Origin: Actinomycetota bacterium
Lineage (GTDB): Bacteria; Cyanobacteriota; Vampirovibrionia; Obscuribacterales; Obscuribacteraceae
Reading direction: 5' to 3'
Assembly (NCBI GenBank): GCA_903970355.1
Contig: CAJCIF010000401.1
Location: forward strand, 1-6,371
DNA length: 6,371 nucleotides
A program made the position numbers and the translations under genes. This document shows, piece by piece, positions 1 through 5,814 of this stretch. Below the pieces are notes generated by a model. The model saw only the letters and a list, made by a program, of their open reading frames with translations, was not told the DNA's origin and ran no database searches. Numbering within the stretch: the stretch's first letter is position 1; each line of letters starts with the position of its first letter.

Positions 1-2007
1 GAAGTCGATGTTGTAGATGTTGTCCAAATATTCTTTGCGGATAGCGCCGACAAGACCGCTCTTCGGACCTTCAAATGCGATTGCAATCGGCAATGCTCGT
101 TTCAACATCGCTTGCGATTTTAGGTATTGTTTGTCTGCCGAGAGTGCCAGTGCATAGTCAAAGAAAAGCTTTGCTAAATAGTCGCCGGTATGAGCTTTGA
201 AATTGGTATAGATATCAAGTCCGTTCAAGAAGTAGCGTTCGGCATTTTTGAAATCATGCATTCGTCTATAAGTGTCGCCAAGGCGTGCGCATGTTTTTGC
301 ATATGTAGAGGGGTCTTTGACTTTGTTTGGACTAGCTATGCCATAAAGTTGCAAATAAACATCCAGTGCTTTCTTGTTGTCGTCACGCTGGTTATAAATG
401 TCGCCGAGGATATTGAGAGCGGTCATTTTACGCGCGGTGCTTTCTTTTGAATTTGGCTCAGAATCAAGAGTTTCACGAGAAATGCGTTCTGCATCGTCAT
501 TTTGACTTTGCATAAAGTAGGCAAGGGCTAAATTCGATCTGGCTTCAGCCATATTTGCATCAGATTTCACAGATTTTTGCAGGTCAATAAGTTGTTTTAG
601 TTGGACTGCAGCATCAGCCCATCTCCCCGCTTGCACGAAAAGGGTGCAAAGATCGCCGAGCGCTTTTATGTACTCTTTTGACGTCCTGCCTTTTTCCTGC
701 TCAATCGCTTCAAGTTCAATGCGTGCATTTTCACGTTTGGTTGTGAAATCTTCGACTAAGCTTTTTGGCTTTTTGTCAGTGACAAGCCAGATGCGATTTT
801 CATCATAGTGCGGATATTCACTTGTAGATTCGCCGCCGCTTGTAAGAAGCACGAAGGCCCAGTAAGCAATAATGCCAAAGAGCAGGAGCACACCTAATAT
901 GGAGGCGATGATGCCCCACGGAATTTTTTCACTTGCCAACTGGCGGAGACTTGTTTTGGCAAAGCCTTTCAAACAATAGGCAGTTGTCTGCCATTTGTTA
1001 TCGTTGGCATCGAGCATCATTTCCAAATCGGACCGCAGCTCGCCCATAGTCTGGTATCGCCGTTCCGGCATCTTTTGCAATGTCTTCGAAACTATTGCTT
1101 GATAACGTTCGAATGAACGAGTTGGTGGCATGACAGTGCTCACCAGGGGCGGTGGCGTCTCGTTCATGTGTTTGTAGGCTGTTTCCATAACGTTTTTGCC
1201 TACAAACGGTGGTTTGCCGTTTATGCATTCATACATCACACAGCCGTAAGCGTAGATATCTGATCGGGCATCTACTTTCTTGCCCATTGCCTGTTCCGGG
1301 CTCATGTAAAGTGCACTGCCGAATACTTCCCGGGACTGCGTAACGAGGCGACCGCCCTTTGCATCTTGCGATTCTTCAACGAGCAATCTTGCTATGCCGA
1401 AATCGACGATTCGTACATCATCAACGCTGAATTGGTCGTTGACTATGCAGATATTGCTTGGCTTGAGATCGCGGTGCAATATTTTTTGCTGGTGAGCGTA
1501 TTCCAATCCAGCTGCTGCCTGCTTGAAAATCTTGCTTGCCCGTTCTGTGTCAATGTGACCAACTTTGGACAGTATTTCTTCCAGGTTTTCCGATGGAAAG
1601 TAATCGCAAAATAGAAAGACTTCTTTCTCGGGCGTGATAAAGATGTCGTAAAAATTGGATATGTGTTCGTGGTTAAGAGCGATCAGTGCGCGGGCCCGCT
1701 GCTCGAATTTTGTGAGGTTTATGACATTTTTAAGAAGATGTTGATGGATTTTCTTAAGGGCAACGACCTTTTTTGTGGCTTCTTCTTCGGCCTTGTAAAC
1801 CGTGCTCATAGTGCCTTCGCCAAGCACTTCCACAATTACCCAACGTCCCTGAATGCGACGACCAATGATCGATTGACTACCGGCGAACAGGCCGAATTCA
1901 TCTCTGGACTCAGTCGTTTCGATATTTTCGACTTGATCGATTGGATCGGTCGGATCGATCGGTTTGATCGGATTGATCGGATCTGGATTCATGTTCTGTT
2001 GTGACAT
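1..2007 (-). CDS. Membrane-anchored Hanks-type Ser/Thr protein kinase with TPR repeats (3' end outside window)
   Basis: I translated 669 codons from an ATG at 2007 down to the left edge with no stop, so the C-terminus is missing. The kinase domain spans about residues 55-330 and has all core motifs: Gly-rich loop GEGTMSTVYKA (63-73), ATP-anchoring Lys in ALK (K85), helix-C Glu (E102), catalytic loop HRDLKPSN (178-185; D180), metal-binding DFG (202-204) and SPE (236-238). An active enzyme is therefore expected, transferring ATP phosphate to Ser/Thr. The P+1 loop reads GSALYMSPEQ, where most bacterial relatives have GTPxYMSPEQ. One hydrophobic segment (about 364-388) should cross the membrane. 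About five TPR-like helix pairs follow (roughly 445-478, 485-512, 527-557, 566-598, 606-640), probably for protein binding. Residues 8-24 form a Pro-Ile-x repeat. The start is uncertain: ATG 2007 has AAGAGG 13 nt upstream, while an in-frame ATG at 2034 has AAAGG only 1 nt away. The family call is secure; substrate and signal are unknown. Confidence 0.95.
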   Translation of the reverse strand, partial: MSQQNMNPDPINPIKPIDPTDPIDQVENIETTESRDEFGLFAGSQSIIGRRIQGRWVIVEVLGEGTMSTVYKAEEEATKKVVALKKIHQHLLKNVINLTKFEQRARALIALNHEHISNFYDIFITPEKEVFLFCDYFPSENLEEILSKVGHIDTERASKIFKQAAAGLEYAHQQKILHRDLKPSNICIVNDQFSVDDVRIVDFGIARLLVEESQDAKGGRLVTQSREVFGSALYMSPEQAMGKKVDARSDIYAYGCVMYECINGKPPFVGKNVMETAYKHMNETPPPLVSTVMPPTRSFERYQAIVSKTLQKMPERRYQTMGELRSDLEMMLDANDNKWQTTAYCLKGFAKTSLRQLASEKIPWGIIASILGVLLLFGIIAYWAFVLLTSGGESTSEYPHYDENRIWLVTDKKPKSLVEDFTTKRENARIELEAIEQEKGRTSKEYIKALGDLCTLFVQAGRWADAAVQLKQLIDLQKSVKSDANMAEARSNLALAYFMQSQNDDAERISRETLDSEPNSKESTARKMTALNILGDIYNQRDDNKKALDVYLQLYGIASPNKVKDPSTYAKTCARLGDTYRRMHDFKNAERYFLNGLDIYTNFKAHTGDYLAKLFFDYALALSADKQYLKSQAMLKRALPIAIAFEGPKSGLVGAIRKEYLDNIYNIDF
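1936..1986 (-). repeat. Short tandem repeat encoding (Pro-Ile/Asp-x)n at the kinase N-terminus, rich in GATC
   Basis: Codons 8-24 of the kinase consist of imperfect 9-nt units of the form CCG-ATC-xAx, giving a Pro-Ile-Asn/Lys/Asp pattern. The same stretch carries seven GATC tetramers in 49 bp (starting at 1935, 1944, 1953, 1957, 1966, 1975 and 1980). The encoded peptide should be an extended, disordered cytoplasmic tail ahead of the kinase domain. Gain or loss of one 9-nt unit would keep the frame, so length variation between strains is plausible. Confidence 0.75.
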
Positions 2008-2057
2008 CGAATTGTCAGGGCCTCTTGAATTCATGCCTTTGGGCACGACCTGGCAAT

Positions 2058-2063
2058 CTTATA
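2058..2063 (-). promoter_or_regulatory. Weak candidate -10 box for the kinase gene
   Basis: The minus strand reads TATAAG 24 nt upstream of the alternative kinase ATG at 2034 and 51 nt upstream of the ATG at 2007. It matches five of six positions of TATAAT. The hexamer 17 nt further upstream, AACGCA, is a poor -35 match, so this is only a hint. Confidence 0.25.
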
Positions 2064-2254
2064 CCCGGTTTTAGTGGTTTTGCGTTGGGTTTAAGTGACT
2101 TGGTTTTGATCCGTAGCACACAAGTTTTGGATGACCGCTTTCGATTATCTGTCTGGCACCACCCATAGTACTGCTTTGCAACTTACTAACATCAAGCTAT
2201 TACCTGCGTTAAACGGCGTTCTAACCAGCAACAAATTGGCACCGATCCAAGACT

Positions 2255-2283
2255 GTCATGATCTGTCTGTTAAAGTCATGATC
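2255..2283 (+). promoter_or_regulatory. Direct repeat GTCATGATC x2 at 20-bp spacing, candidate operator
   Basis: The 9-mer GTCATGATC occurs at 2255-2263 and again at 2275-2283, exactly 20 bp apart, or about two helical turns. Each copy contains the palindrome TCATGA. The second copy ends 4 bp before the candidate -35 hexamer of the downstream gene. Two identical sites on the same helix face next to a promoter are typical of an activator or repressor binding as paired units. No regulator gene is visible in the window, so the binding protein is unknown. Confidence 0.4.
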
Positions 2284-2286
2284 GCT

Positions 2287-2315
2287 TTATTACTTGAACT
2301 CGTTATATATATAAT
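2287..2315 (+). promoter_or_regulatory. Candidate promoter for the exported-protein operon
   Basis: A perfect TATAAT lies at 2310-2315 inside an AT-rich run. The hexamer TTATTA (2287-2292) sits 17 bp upstream and matches three of six positions of TTGACA. Transcription would begin near 2322, giving a leader of about 37 nt before the ATG at 2359. The weak -35 box and the adjacent 9-bp repeats suggest a promoter that needs an activator. This rests on sequence pattern only. Confidence 0.4.
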
Positions 2316-2358
2316 TGTTGTTCCTCCGAAGCCGACCCTAAAAACATAAGATACCCAA

Positions 2359-3879
2359 ATGCAGTTCGAGCGATTTTTCGGTCACAAAACAATCCGAGCA
2401 TTATTTTCGCTTGGTACTGCCTGTGGTATTGCATTGCAATTGACTGTCAGTCCGGCTTGGGCTGAAGTTATTAATACAGGCTCTCCACTTACTGGTGCCG
2501 CAATCAATGTACCTACTAGTGGGGAAAGATTGAGCGGTGGAGTAGCGGCTTCGCCAGAGGAAGCAGTCGGTCGGGTAGACGATCTAACTCGCAAAATACT
2601 TCTCAAGGAGATCGAACTGGAGAGGTACAACATTCACTACAAGAAAGAAACCACCAAGTCAGGCAGATGGAAAGGGTTGCGCTATGCAACCCTCCAAGAG
2701 GTGAATTTCTCCCTCAATATGGTCAATGGGATCATTTCAATTAGTGAACGGGGTCAGCACTTCACTAATCCGGCACATCTTAGCGGCACAAGAATCGCTG
2801 CAGCTAACGCTATTGGTGCATCTGGCTCCTTTGTGGGCGCAGGGGCGGCGGCCTTTGAACTGGCTGTTCTTGGCTACCACGATATTGAAGCCCGTGCTCA
2901 TGGCTATTCTGCCAGTCAAGCAAGAGCGCACGTATTGGATTTGCGTAACCAGATAGACAGCTTGTTGGCCGAGCGCGATGCCCTAATCAAAATTGAAGAA
3001 GCCGCGCCACTTCTGCAAGGTCATGCTGAAGTAGATGCGGCCGAAGGGAGAGTCTTGCGGGACATAACCACTCTTAGCCTTTATGAATATGCGCGGTTTC
3101 ATGCCGGAGCGGCACGATACCTTGCATTTCAACAAGCAATCTACGCTTTTGACGTTGCGAAATTCACAACCAGTGGTATTGGCAGCATCTTTTCTTATTT
3201 AGCACTGCACAAACATGACAGACGTTGGAACGCCAAAGCCGGTTATTTGTTCCTTATATCGGGCGCTTTAATTATCGCTGCACCATTTGCTAGCCGACTA
3301 GCTGGTGAAGTGGCGTCTAGAATTCGTGAGAAGAAAGGTTTGGTTGTTTCGAGAGGCCTTCAAAACACAGAAGTGGCGACTCTGGAAAAAGACCAGTTAG
3401 CGCTTGATACTCTATGCAAAGCTGGTAAGGCTAGCCCGGATCAAGTGCAAGCCCCTCTTGCAAGAGTTGCTGTTTATACGTTGGCCGATCAAGGCTTCCA
3501 AGATCAATTGCACCAGAATCTCACTGAACTGCGCAACGGCAGACTGGTTGCCACGCAGAGTTATGCCAGCGGTATATTTGTCGGCGGTACAAAAATAGTA
3601 AGCGGCGTGCTGTTTACAAACGTGGGTCGTCAGGATGCTGTAAAGACAAACCATGCCAACCGCGTCACCAACTACAACCTGTTTGCGGCTGCCGTTTCGC
3701 TTACGGTTGGTTCGGGTGTAGCTGTTATAGATACTGCTCGCATTCAAGTTCAGGCTGAAATAAACAGACGGAGATTGTCTAAGGCAGGAATGCTACCAGG
3801 ACAGCTCTTGAACGCTCGCTTGGCGCAGCTGGATAGTATGGAGCAAAAATTGACCGCGTTCTCCACCACTCATCCATAG
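2359..3879 (+). CDS. Exported or membrane protein of unknown function with three hydrophobic hairpins
   Basis: I do not recognise this 506-residue protein. It starts with a typical signal peptide: basic residues at 5-13, a hydrophobic core at about 14-30, and an Ala-Trp-Ala cleavage site after residue 35. This supports the ATG at 2359 although no clear Shine-Dalgarno sequence precedes it. The mature part shows three broadly similar units. Each has a hydrophobic segment, a charged linker of 12-17 residues, a second Ala/Gly-rich hydrophobic segment and then a charged helical stretch. The hydrophobic pairs lie at about 116-129/148-172, 268-285/296-314 and 403-421/439-459. The charged helices at 178-215, 316-350 and 460-502 may form coiled coils. 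It has no Cys in the mature protein except residue 353 and no catalytic motif I can name. It probably sits in the inner membrane or envelope. Its stop lies 39 bp before the next gene, which suggests an operon. Confidence 0.85.
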   Translation: MQFERFFGHKTIRALFSLGTACGIALQLTVSPAWAEVINTGSPLTGAAINVPTSGERLSGGVAASPEEAVGRVDDLTRKILLKEIELERYNIHYKKETTKSGRWKGLRYATLQEVNFSLNMVNGIISISERGQHFTNPAHLSGTRIAAANAIGASGSFVGAGAAAFELAVLGYHDIEARAHGYSASQARAHVLDLRNQIDSLLAERDALIKIEEAAPLLQGHAEVDAAEGRVLRDITTLSLYEYARFHAGAARYLAFQQAIYAFDVAKFTTSGIGSIFSYLALHKHDRRWNAKAGYLFLISGALIIAAPFASRLAGEVASRIREKKGLVVSRGLQNTEVATLEKDQLALDTLCKAGKASPDQVQAPLARVAVYTLADQGFQDQLHQNLTELRNGRLVATQSYASGIFVGGTKIVSGVLFTNVGRQDAVKTNHANRVTNYNLFAAAVSLTVGSGVAVIDTARIQVQAEINRRRLSKAGMLPGQLLNARLAQLDSMEQKLTAFSTTHP

Positions 3880-3902
3880 AGGACAGCCCTCAACTACTTT
3901 GC

Positions 3903-3909
3903 AAAGGAG
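3903..3909 (+). promoter_or_regulatory. Strong Shine-Dalgarno sequence for the small secreted protein
   Basis: AAAGGAG ends 9 nt before the ATG at 3919. This is the best ribosome binding site in the window and is the main argument that the 90-codon frame is translated. Confidence 0.75.
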
Positions 3910-3918
3910 AAGAATCTG

Positions 3919-4191
3919 ATGTTACCCGTTGCCCGGAATTCGCTAATCGTTTCTTTGTTGATGGTTGCTCTAAACAGTCCACTTGCCTTTGCCGCCCCTG
4001 ATACCACATCCGGAGGCACTGCTCCAACTTCAAAGCCTACCGCAACAACCCACGTACATAAGAAGCACAGCAATAAGAGCCACGTTGCTTGCCAATCGGA
4101 ATGTACAACCAGTTGTGGTGTTAAGAGCTGCACAAAAGCAAGCGCCTGCCACAGCAAACAATTGGAAAAATTCGAAGCCTTCCTACGCTAA
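3919..4191 (+). CDS. Small secreted His/Cys-rich protein of unknown function
   Basis: The product is 90 residues long. It has a signal peptide (hydrophobic core about 8-23, cleavage likely after the Ala at 25). A Thr/Ser/Pro/Gly linker follows (27-44), then a basic His-rich patch with His at 45, 47, 50 and 55, and then five cysteines at 58, 62, 66, 71 and 77 with spacing C-x3-C-x3-C-x4-C-x5-C. The mature peptide of about 65 residues is basic and could bind metal or be disulphide-linked outside the cytoplasm; this is inference from composition. An odd number of cysteines would leave one free or favour a dimer. It lies 39 bp after the large exported protein, so the two are probably co-transcribed. 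The stop at 4189-4191 is followed 3 nt later by the first of two structured repeats. I recognise no family. A second reading frame overlapping the 3' half also stays open, so a frameshift cannot be fully excluded. Confidence 0.7.
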   Translation: MLPVARNSLIVSLLMVALNSPLAFAAPDTTSGGTAPTSKPTATTHVHKKHSNKSHVACQSECTTSCGVKSCTKASACHSKQLEKFEAFLR

Positions 4192-4194
4192 CGC

Positions 4195-4290
4195 GAACCA
4201 ACAGCGAAGCGCAGCCGCGGCGAGGAGCCGTGGCGGAGCATAGCGTCAATCCGCGCGGAGAAGCGAGTGAAACGAGCGCGGAGCGCTTAT
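4195..4290 (+). repeat. Structured direct repeat, copy 1 (96 bp)
   Basis: This unit runs from GAACCAACAGC to GCGCTTAT and matches copy 2 at about 90%. It can fold on the plus strand as a junction. The ends pair (AAGCGC 4207-4212 with GCGCTT 4283-4288). An 8-bp hairpin forms from 4214-4221 with 4227-4234 around a GAGGA loop and includes one G-U pair. A third stem pairs CCGCGC (4251-4256) with GCGCGG (4276-4281). An alternative 3' hairpin, AGCGC-GGA-GCGCT, competes with the first and third stems. No T-run follows, so it is not a classical intrinsic terminator. It looks like a REP-type intergenic repeat or a repeated RNA element; I cannot name a family. Confidence 0.85.
4214..4234 (+). other. 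Conserved hairpin of copy 1 with GAGGA loop
   Basis: GCCGCGGC pairs with GCCGTGGC across a five-base GAGGA loop. Seven pairs are Watson-Crick; G4217-T4231 would be a G-U wobble in plus-strand RNA but a C-A mismatch in minus-strand RNA. Pairs 4218-4230 and 4219-4229 are C-G and G-C here and both change to T-A in copy 2, so base pairing is kept. Confidence 0.75.
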
Positions 4291-4304
4291 GAAAATCCAC
4301 TACC

Positions 4305-4401
4305 GAACCAACAGCAAAGCGCAGCCGTTGCGAGGAGCAATGGCGTAGCGTCGCGTCAATACGCGCGGAGAAGCGAGTGAAACGAGCGCCGGAGCGCTTA
4401 T
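4305..4401 (+). repeat. Structured direct repeat, copy 2 (97 bp)
   Basis: The second unit starts 14 bp after copy 1 and ends 1 bp before the murT stop codon. I count nine substitutions and one inserted C relative to copy 1. The end-pairing stem is intact (AAGCGC 4317-4322 with GCGCTT 4394-4399), and so is the GAGGA hairpin. The third stem is shorter: GCGC 4363-4366 pairs with GCGC 4386-4389, interrupted by the extra C at 4390. On the minus strand, the murT side, AGCGC-TCCG-GCGCT followed by CGTTT could act as a weak terminator of murT transcription, but the T-tract is poor. Confidence 0.85.
4324..4344 (+). other. Conserved hairpin of copy 2 with GAGGA loop
   Basis: GCCGTTGC pairs with GCAATGGC across GAGGA. 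The stem has the same length, loop and G-T position as in copy 1, while two adjacent pairs have switched to T4328-A4340 and T4329-A4339. Confidence 0.75.
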
Positions 4402-4402
4402 A

Positions 4403-5782
4403 TTAAGTCCCGCCGAGAGTGACGCCGTATTTCTTGATGATTTTTTCGAGTTCAAGAAGGCAGGTATAGGTCGGCATTACCCATAAAGTTTGTGTCGCTG
4501 TTGTGTCAGCCAGGGCCGTTGTGAGGGCTTTCTCCAACGGAGTCACAGTCTTAATCTTAGTCACATCAATGCCAGCGTATTTAAGTCTCACTGCCATATC
4601 ATCTGCTCTTTGACCGCTTACGATAAAGTGAGCAGACATGGCAGCAAGCGCTTCAAAATCTGCATCCCACAACCATGAGATGTCACGTCCATCAGCAAGG
4701 TTGTCGTTTATGGCAACGAGCACGGTAGCATTTGTGTCTTTGCTAACAGCACGGGCCGTTTGTGTCGCTCCGGCTGGATTTTTGATCAGTTGAATGATGA
4801 CGGATTTGCCATTGAGGTGAATTCGTTCCGAGCGACCAAAGAGAGTTGTGTACTCTTTCAGTCCGTCTTGCACACCGTCAATTGATACACCAAGAGACAA
4901 GGCGGCAGCAGAGGCGGCAAGCGCGTTGTAGACGTTGAATAAGCCCGGCATCGTTAAATGGATCGCGATTTCAGCATCGCCGTAATGCAATGTAAATTGG
5001 GAAGTAGCGGCCAGGCTCACAACATCAGAGGCATAAACATCGGGACTCGGCCTCTTATAATCGCAATTGGAACAATGCCATTTACCCAGTTGACCATAGA
5101 CAGTGGATGTATAGGCAATCTCAGCACCACATTTAGTGCAATAGGAAAGTTCGGCCAATTCATCCGGTTCGCTTTGACAAGAATCTAACGATTCAATGCC
5201 ATAGTGAAGTTTTTTGCCTTCTTTTTTGAGCTGGCAAACATTGGGATCATCGCTGTTAAGTATGGCGGTTGAGTCGTTTTGCTCGATTCCCTTAGCAATC
5301 AGTTTGGCGGTTGTGTCAAGTTCACCGAAGCGATCTAATTGATCGCGAAAGAGATTGGTGACGAGCACGGTATTGATCTTAATTTCCTTTGCCACTACGG
5401 GCAGGGCAGCTTCGTCAATCTCATAAAGACCGAACTCGGCTTCGATACGACCTTGCCAATCGGCAGCATCAACAAGACTGGCTGTTATCCCCGTAACGAG
5501 ATTGGCGCCCTGACGATTGTGAACAATGCGATAACCAGCTGTGCGCAATATGGATGAAAGCAGTCCGGATGTAGTGCTTTTGCCGTTCGTGCCGGTCACG
5601 GCGATAGAGCCGAGTTTCGGCTGACTCGATAAATCCGAAAGGATATGGGCGGACAACTTGCGGGCAAAACGGCCTGGCAAATTGGAACCCATTCCGGCTC
5701 CTAAGAGGCGGATAGTTGTTGCACTTAGTTTGCCGGCGAGAATTGCCAGTTGATCGCTTGCACTTGGTTTGTAATCAGTCAT
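4403..5782 (-). CDS. murT: Lipid II isoglutaminyl synthase, MurT subunit (Mur-ligase family)
   Basis: This 459-residue protein matches the MurT family in length and layout. The Mur-ligase ATP-binding loop GTNGKST is at 64-70, and a central ligase domain (about 55-315) follows. Inserted in it is a four-cysteine zinc-ribbon-like module (C215-x2-C218 and C237-x2-C240), a MurT hallmark. The C-terminal DUF1727 domain carries the family motifs KNPAGATQ (334-341) and DGRDISWLWD (364-373). MurT activates the alpha-carboxylate of D-Glu in lipid II with ATP. Its partner GatD supplies ammonia from glutamine, giving D-isoglutamine in the peptidoglycan stem. The ATG at 5782 has GGAG 4 nt upstream. The NAD-kinase-family gene ends 32 bp upstream, so the two are probably co-transcribed. 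GatD is usually encoded next to MurT but is absent on both sides here; murT is the last minus-strand gene before the convergent repeat region. The identification is confident. Confidence 0.93.
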   Translation of the reverse strand: MTDYKPSASDQLAILAGKLSATTIRLLGAGMGSNLPGRFARKLSAHILSDLSSQPKLGSIAVTGTNGKSTTSGLLSSILRTAGYRIVHNRQGANLVTGITASLVDAADWQGRIEAEFGLYEIDEAALPVVAKEIKINTVLVTNLFRDQLDRFGELDTTAKLIAKGIEQNDSTAILNSDDPNVCQLKKEGKKLHYGIESLDSCQSEPDELAELSYCTKCGAEIAYTSTVYGQLGKWHCSNCDYKRPSPDVYASDVVSLAATSQFTLHYGDAEIAIHLTMPGLFNVYNALAASAAALSLGVSIDGVQDGLKEYTTLFGRSERIHLNGKSVIIQLIKNPAGATQTARAVSKDTNATVLVAINDNLADGRDISWLWDADFEALAAMSAHFIVSGQRADDMAVRLKYAGIDVTKIKTVTPLEKALTTALADTTATQTLWVMPTYTCLLELEKIIKKYGVTLGGT

Positions 5783-5786
5783 GAAG

Positions 5787-5790
5787 CTCC
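5787..5790 (-). promoter_or_regulatory. Shine-Dalgarno sequence of murT, beside a small inverted repeat
   Basis: The minus strand reads GGAG 4 nt before the murT ATG, supporting the start at 5782. Just upstream, CGTAGC and GCTACG form a 6-bp inverted repeat with a 10-nt loop (about 5812-5791). It ends right at the Shine-Dalgarno sequence and might modulate translation. That last point is speculation. Confidence 0.55.
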
Positions 5791-5814
5791 GTAGCTGCCG
5801 TTTTCGCTACGACT

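Larger units (their letters stand above)
2008..2358. other. Divergent intergenic region between the kinase and the 506-residue exported protein
   Basis: This stretch of about 350 bp has no convincing gene. A 72-codon open frame at 2131-2349 lacks a ribosome binding site and resembles nothing I know. The region should hold the promoters of both divergent genes. On the right are a 9-bp direct repeat and an AT-rich TATAAT box facing the plus-strand gene. For the kinase, the only hint is a TATAAG (minus strand, 2063-2058) without a recognisable -35 box. I saw no riboswitch or tRNA. Confidence 0.6.

Noticed and set aside
1663..2004. 113-codon plus-strand open frame antisense to the kinase start
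   Set aside because: It is opposite conserved kinase motifs; its Asp-Arg-Ile repeat is only the complement of the Pro-Ile-x repeat.
2131..2349. 72-codon plus-strand open frame in the divergent intergenic region
   Set aside because: It has no ribosome binding site, unremarkable composition, and covers the likely promoter and operator of the next gene.
3412..3747. 111-codon minus-strand frame inside the 506-residue gene
   Set aside because: It lies within a well-supported gene with a signal peptide; no independent evidence for translation.
3894..4157. 87-codon minus-strand frame opposite the small secreted protein
   Set aside because: Its hydrophobic character mirrors the plus-strand signal peptide and Thr/Lys-rich codons; no ribosome binding site was seen.
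3983..4243. 86-codon plus-strand frame overlapping the small secreted protein and entering repeat copy 1
   Set aside because: It lacks a signal peptide and ribosome binding site, whereas the 3919 frame has both. Its C-terminus is just translated repeat DNA. It is kept only as a possible frameshift hint.
4283..4305. Classical rho-independent terminator after the small secreted protein
   Set aside because: GC-rich hairpins are present but are followed by TATGAAAATCC rather than a T-run.
4195..4401. CRISPR array
   Set aside because: There are only two long units with a 14-bp gap, and the units are diverged; no cas genes are present.
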